35,825 nt of DNA from an uncultured Prevotella sp. (GTDB lineage: Bacteria > Bacteroidota > Bacteroidia > Bacteroidales > Bacteroidaceae), in contig CAJOLE010000034.1 of NCBI GenBank assembly GCA_905235325.1, forward strand, positions 1-35,825, read 5' to 3'. This document shows, in pieces, positions 32,558 to 35,825 of this stretch. Every line of letters begins with the position of its first letter. The stretch's first letter is position 1. The notes under the pieces were generated by a model that worked only from the letters and a program-made list of their open reading frames with translations, searched no databases and had not been told where the DNA came from. The translations under genes were made by a program, and so were the position numbers.

Positions 32558-32817
32558 CCTTTTGGAATGTTTAATTCTACTTGCTGCGAGGCACTGTCAA
32601 TCTTCACTTTCAGCAACTGACGACCCGTAAGCGACACCACTATCAACTCTTTCCCTTGGGCTCCGGTGACGTAAGCCGTCTGCCCCTCGACGCTGACTTC
32701 AACCGTATTATCCGCCTGCTCTACAGCAGCAGATTCGATCTCGGAAGCCAGCACTTCCTGAGGCGCTAAGGCCGTCAACAACCCTGCTAATAAGATTATA
32801 AGTAGATTTTTCGTCAT
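32506..32817 (-). CDS. Small exported protein resembling a T9SS C-terminal sorting domain
   Basis: The 103-residue protein has a signal peptide (NLLIILLAGLLTALAPQEVLAS) and a single beta-rich domain of about 70 residues. The pattern GKELIVVSLTGRQLLKVKID followed by LNIPKGCYILKVGKTVRKIQV resembles the type A C-terminal sorting domain of T9SS cargo proteins. No passenger domain is present. The start is placed at ATG 32817 because the -7 box TATATTTG (32846-32839) would put transcription start around 32832, after the alternative ATG at 32841. Its stop lies 52 bases inside the L,D-transpeptidase gene, so both may be co-translated. Confidence 0.65.
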   Translation of the reverse strand: MTKNLLIILLAGLLTALAPQEVLASEIESAAVEQADNTVEVSVEGQTAYVTGAQGKELIVVSLTGRQLLKVKIDSASQQVELNIPKGCYILKVGKTVRKIQVH

Positions 32818-32838
32818 ATATGCATATATTTTTCCGTG

Positions 32839-32846
32839 CAAATATA
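32839..32846 (-). promoter_or_regulatory. -7 promoter box (TATATTTG) for the sorting-domain/L,D-transpeptidase/ECF operon
   Basis: On the minus strand TATATTTG is 22 bases upstream of ATG 32817 and separates this operon from the preceding rnz gene. Confidence 0.7.
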
Positions 32847-32903
32847 CGCCTTTTCTCCTTAACTACCAAATTTTTTTCCGAAAAAATGCAATATTTGTGC
32901 TTT

Positions 32904-33818
32904 TTATACGTCAATGATGTCCATTTCGTCGCTCAAACGCACATTTCCGAACACTTCGCGGGCTTCATTGAGCAGCACCGTCTCGTCGTCGTAGCGCGAG
33001 CTGTAATGGCCCAGCACCAACTGGCGCACACCGGCGTCGCGGGCCACCATTGCGGCCTGGCGCGCCGTAGAGTGGTTGTACTTCTGAGCCATCTGGAGGT
33101 TGTCGTCGCCGTAAGTGCTCTCGTGGTAGAGCGTGGTGACGCCCTTGAGCTCCTTGTACAGTTCAGGCATATAGCGGGTGTCGCTGCAGTAGGCATAGCT
33201 GCGGGGAGCGTCGGCGGGCGTGACCAGTCTGGCGTTAGGCACGACGGTGCCGTCGTCGAGGGTCCAGTCGGCGCCGTTCTTGATGTTCAGAATCTGCGAA
33301 GTGGGAATCTGGTAGAAGTCAATCATGTCGCGACGTATGTGAGGCAGCAGGGGCTTTTCGCGGAACAGGAATCCGCAGGTGGGCAGCCGGTGGGTCAGGG
33401 GTATGGTCTCTACCGTCAGCGAGCGGTCCTCGTAGATGATGTCGCGGCGCGTGGCGTCGAGCGGATGGAACACCACCTCGTAGCCGAGGTCGCGGCAGAA
33501 GAGGGCCATCTGCCGCTGCAGCATGTCGCCGAGCAGCTCGTTGGCGTGGATATGCAGCGTGGCCGTGCGCCCCACCAGTCCGAAGGTCGAGATCATGCCT
33601 ATCAGTCCGAAACAGTGGTCGCCGTGCAGGTGCGAGATGAACACATGGCTCACCTTCGTGAAGCGCACATGACAGCGGCGGAGCTGCATCTGGACGCCCT
33701 CGCCACAGTCGACCATGAACAGTTTCTCGCGCACCTCGACAATCTGGGCCGAGGGATAATGGCGCAATGTGGGCAGCGCGCTGCCGCAGCCTAAGATATG
33801 GACTCTGAACGGCTCCAT
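32904..33818 (-). CDS. rnz: Ribonuclease Z
   Basis: The 304-residue metallo-beta-lactamase-fold RNase has the zinc motif SHLHGDH (His63, His65, Asp67, His68), an HILGCGSALPT start, the exosite region and the later CSDTRYMP and HESTYGDD segments. It removes 3' trailers from tRNA precursors that lack CCA. The frame reaches 33860, but ATG 33818 begins the conserved HILGCGSA strand and leaves an 8-base gap from the upstream lipoprotein gene. Length agrees with the family. It lies 46 bases before the transcript of the sorting-domain gene. Confidence 0.95.
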   Translation of the reverse strand: MEPFRVHILGCGSALPTLRHYPSAQIVEVREKLFMVDCGEGVQMQLRRCHVRFTKVSHVFISHLHGDHCFGLIGMISTFGLVGRTATLHIHANELLGDMLQRQMALFCRDLGYEVVFHPLDATRRDIIYEDRSLTVETIPLTHRLPTCGFLFREKPLLPHIRRDMIDFYQIPTSQILNIKNGADWTLDDGTVVPNARLVTPADAPRSYAYCSDTRYMPELYKELKGVTTLYHESTYGDDNLQMAQKYNHSTARQAAMVARDAGVRQLVLGHYSSRYDDETVLLNEAREVFGNVRLSDEMDIIDV

Positions 33819-33825
33819 GGCGGTG

Positions 33826-34422
33826 CTACTTCCGGCTAAATTCAAATCGTCTGGCATCATCCTTGAATACGAGGGAGTCGGGGCCTATCGCCACGATGTC
33901 GTACAGGCCGACCTCGGTCTTGCCGTCGCTGGCACTCTCTATCTCGAGCTGTCCGTTCAGGAGCCGCCACGAACGGTACGCCACCGGCCCGGTGCCTATG
34001 TTCTCGGCTTGGCCGTCGGCCTTCAGGCGGATACCCGACTGCGACGATGACGACGATGACGACGATGACAGCCAGTCGCCCGTAAGGACCGTCATGTTGA
34101 CGACCTGAGCTGCCGTTGACGCATCCTTCAGGATGACTGCCATGCGGTCGCCACTCTGGAAACTGCCGTAGCACTGGCCTGTGTCGTTGGCATCGGCAAT
34201 GCTCAAGACTACCGTGTCGCCCTCGTCGGTTATCAGCTGCAGCGTGTTCATGGCCGAACCGTCGCCGCAGATGCCGTAGAGCGTAGAGTCTGTGACGGCA
34301 TCGCTGGCAGCCGTTGTGTCGGCGGCTGCCTCGTCGGCCAAAGGTGACGGGCGGGTACTCTTGTTGTCGCAACCGGCAGCCAGGGCGGCTGCGGCCGTCA
34401 GGGCTAATAAACACTTCCTCAT
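33826..34422 (-). CDS. Lipoprotein of unknown function with a poly-Ser linker
   Basis: The 198-residue product begins MRKCLLALTAAAALAAGC, a lipoprotein signal peptide with lipobox LAAGC (Cys18). A low-complexity Ala/Thr/Ser linker follows, then a beta-rich domain (about 45-115), a run of nine Ser (about 120-128), and a second beta-rich region. No family is recognised, though the layout suggests an envelope-attached small beta-barrel or lipocalin-like protein. ATG 34422 is 7 bases after the mazG stop and is the first Met before the lipobox. It is in an operon with mazG and rnz. Confidence 0.7.
   Translation of the reverse strand: MRKCLLALTAAAALAAGCDNKSTRPSPLADEAAADTTAASDAVTDSTLYGICGDGSAMNTLQLITDEGDTVVLSIADANDTGQCYGSFQSGDRMAVILKDASTAAQVVNMTVLTGDWLSSSSSSSSSQSGIRLKADGQAENIGTGPVAYRSWRLLNGQLEIESASDGKTEVGLYDIVAIGPDSLVFKDDARRFEFSRK
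34043..34069. repeat. Three perfect 9-bp tandem units coding poly-Ser
   Basis: GACGATGAC is repeated three times on the plus strand; on the coding minus strand it gives the nine-Ser run in the lipoprotein. Because 9 is a multiple of three, unit gain or loss would change linker length without a frameshift. Confidence 0.85.
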
Positions 34423-34429
34423 AGTATCT

Positions 34430-35296
34430 TCATTTTTCTGTTTGTTTCGCCTCGTTCCACAAAGCGTCCATCTCCTCAAGCGTCATCTCGGTCAGCGGAC
34501 GGCCTGCGCGGATGCTGTGCTGCTCGATGTAGCCGAAGCGCGAGATGAACTTCTGGTTTGTACGCTCCAGCGCATTCTCGGGATTCAGCTTGTAGAGCCG
34601 GGCAGCATTGATGACAGAGAAGAGGAAGTCGCCAAGCTCATTGGTAGAGCGCTCCTTGTCGTCGCGGGCAAGCTCGGACTCCAGCTCGGCCAGTTCCTCG
34701 TGAACCTTCTGCCAGACGTCTTCCCTCTTCTGCCAGTCGAAGCCTACGTTGCGGGCCTTGTCCTGAATGCGGTAAGCCTTGATGAGCGAAGGCAGCGAGG
34801 CCGGAACGCCTGAGAGCACCGTCTTGTTGCCGTCCTTCTCCTTCAGCTTGATCTGCTCCCAGTTTTGCAATACCTGCTCGGAGGTCTTCGCGTCAGAGAA
34901 CTCACGCCGGGCCTCGTCGGCAGCGGCTTCCTCGGGGACATACGGCAGTGGCTTGGGATTCTCAGCGCCCACTTGCGACGGATGGTAGATGTGGGGATGT
35001 CGGAATATCAGCTTGTCGGCTTGCATCTGGCACACGTCGGCCATGTCGAAGTCGCCGGTCTCGGAACCTATCTTGGCATAGAACATCACGTGCATCAGCA
35101 CGTCGCCCAGCTCCTTGCAGATGTTCTTGCGGTCGTCACGCATCAGGGCGTCGCACAGTTCGTAAACTTCCTCTATCGTGTTGGGCCGCAGGCTTTCGTT
35201 GGTCTGCTTCTTGTCCCACGGACATTTCTCGCGCAACTGGTCGAGCACGTCGAGCAGGCGCCCGAAAGCCTTGATCTGTTCTTCTCGTGTATGCAT
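34430..35296 (-). CDS. mazG: Nucleoside triphosphate pyrophosphohydrolase MazG
   Basis: The 288-residue protein has two MazG domains: about 15-115 (LREKCPWDKKQTNESLRPN, EEVYELCDAL, CKELGDVLMHVMFYA) and about 165-260 (KARNVGFDWQKREDVWQKVHEELAELE, NELGDFLFSVINAARL). ExxE and ExxD metal-binding sets are visible in both. It hydrolyses NTPs to NMP and PPi. The frame extends to 35515 with an implausible N-terminus, so ATG 35296 is taken, about 33 bases after the -7 box at 35336-35329. It heads the mazG-lipoprotein-rnz unit and is divergent from valS. Confidence 0.94.
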   Translation of the reverse strand: MHTREEQIKAFGRLLDVLDQLREKCPWDKKQTNESLRPNTIEEVYELCDALMRDDRKNICKELGDVLMHVMFYAKIGSETGDFDMADVCQMQADKLIFRHPHIYHPSQVGAENPKPLPYVPEEAAADEARREFSDAKTSEQVLQNWEQIKLKEKDGNKTVLSGVPASLPSLIKAYRIQDKARNVGFDWQKREDVWQKVHEELAELESELARDDKERSTNELGDFLFSVINAARLYKLNPENALERTNQKFISRFGYIEQHSIRAGRPLTEMTLEEMDALWNEAKQTEK

Positions 35297-35328
35297 TTTT
35301 CTTGCGTCGTTATTCTGTTTTTCAACCG

Positions 35329-35336
35329 CAAAGGTA
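35329..35336 (-). promoter_or_regulatory. -7 promoter box (TACCTTTG) for mazG
   Basis: On the minus strand TACCTTTG is 33 bases before ATG 35296. Confidence 0.75.
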
Positions 35337-35399
35337 AGCATTATTTTCCAAACGGCCAACTTTTTGACAAAATCTTGTTGGGTTTTGGCAGAAAAGTTG

Positions 35400-35407
35400 T
35401 AACTTTG
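35400..35407 (+). promoter_or_regulatory. -7 promoter box (TAACTTTG) for valS
   Basis: TAACTTTG lies 22 bases before the valS ATG. No T-box leader or other RNA structure is seen in the short leader. Confidence 0.75.
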
Positions 35408-35429
35408 CACCCAATTTTTAAATAGGTAT

Positions 35430-35825
35430 ATGGAAATAGCAAGCAAATACGACCCGAAAGAGGTCGAAGGAAAATGGTACCAGCATTGGTTAGACAACAA
35501 ACTCTTCAGTAGCAAACCCGATGGCCGTCAGCCTTATACCATCGTCATACCGCCGCCCAACGTAACAGGTGTGCTCCACATGGGACACATGCTGAACAAT
35601 ACCATTCAGGACATACTCGTGCGTCGGGCACGCATGGAGGGAAAGAACGCCTGCTGGGTGCCGGGCACTGACCACGCCTCGATAGCCACGGAGGCCAAGG
35701 TGGTGAAGAAGCTGGCCGAACAGGGCATCAAGAAGCACGACCTCACACGAGAGCAGTTCCTCAAGCATGCCTGGGACTGGACTGACGAACATGGAGGCAT
35801 CATCCTGAAGCAGTTGCGTCGGTTA
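35430..35825 (+). CDS. valS: Valyl-tRNA synthetase, 3' end cut off by the window
   Basis: The visible 132 codons begin [20 protein letters not shown], followed by the class Ia HIGH-type motif region ([19 protein letters not shown], with HMGH) and [13 protein letters not shown]. These are diagnostic of ValRS rather than IleRS or LeuRS. The enzyme charges tRNA-Val and edits threonine. The gene runs off the window end. ATG 35430 follows the -7 box by 22 bases. Confidence 0.95.
   Translation, partial: MEIASKYDPKEVEGKWYQHWLDNKLFSSKPDGRQPYTIVIPPPNVTGVLHMGHMLNNTIQDILVRRARMEGKNACWVPGTDHASIATEAKVVKKLAEQGIKKHDLTREQFLKHAWDWTDEHGGIILKQLRRL

Noticed and set aside
33863..34108. Plus-strand frame containing a poly-Asp run
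   Set aside because: It is the antisense reading of the poly-Ser microsatellite in the lipoprotein gene.
35408..35429. T-box leader for valS
   Set aside because: Only 22 bases separate the -7 box from the ATG, far too short for a T-box.

Overview
The window looks like a chromosomal segment of a Bacteroidales bacterium, most likely a Prevotella-type member of the Prevotellaceae. Three things point there. Almost every transcription unit starts behind a Bacteroidetes -7 box (TAnnTTTG) rather than a TATAAT box, and few genes have a Shine-Dalgarno sequence. The primary sigma factor is the short (287 aa) Bacteroidetes form without region 1.1. The gene content (RseC-RnfBCDGEA, M49 dipeptidyl peptidase III, a sorting-domain-like protein, PurU-HisHAFIE) is also typical. 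Coding density is very high. Apart from one rnpB gene I see no rRNA, tRNA, insertion sequence, prophage or CRISPR array.

Layout. 1-2049: 3' part of an M14/AstE-like protein, a terminator, then a FemAB/GNAT-like acyltransferase. 2050-6486 (minus): a tightly overlapped operon of an AraC-type regulator, dipeptidyl peptidase III, an AlkD-like HEAT protein and an alanine/sodium symporter. 6613-8439: recQ. 8528-16320 (plus): a long anabolic run purU-hisH-hisA-hisF-hisIE-ftsE-lysC-lysA-SpoU methyltransferase, mostly with overlapping or abutting genes. 16727-22391 (minus): rseC-rnfB-C-D-G-E-A, an ion-pumping ferredoxin:NAD oxidoreductase operon. 22551-24343: a small acidic protein gene, a YihY-type membrane protein and RNase P RNA. 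24614-26113: HtrA/DegP protease. 26224-29217 (plus): rpoD followed, in overlapping frames, by an exported Lys-rich protein, an HPr-kinase-like P-loop protein, an S26-like peptidase and a PqqD-like protein. 29552-32817 (minus): a small sorting-domain-like protein, an L,D-transpeptidase lipoprotein, an ECF sigma factor, a putative anti-sigma membrane protein and a small periplasmic Spy-like protein. 32904-35296 (minus): mazG, a lipoprotein and rnz. 35430-end: 5' part of valS.

Three things are not explained by ordinary gene content. (1) The HPr-kinase-like / S26-like peptidase / PqqD-like trio resembles a peptide-modification cassette without a radical SAM enzyme, and it is translationally chained to the housekeeping sigma factor. 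(2) A composite intergenic element occurs twice (about 16342-16672 and 29226-29511), both times between convergent genes. It combines 21-bp GC-rich tandem units, a GTGTAGG-rich segment and a perfect 29-bp (or longer) inverted repeat. (3) Two arrays of an 8-bp repeat (ACATCGAA type) exactly fill gene junctions inside operons, just upstream of lysC and of rnfA, and shorter degenerate GTAAATC-like repeats fill three other junctions.

All calls come from reading motifs, translations and junctions by eye; no database search or alignment was run.
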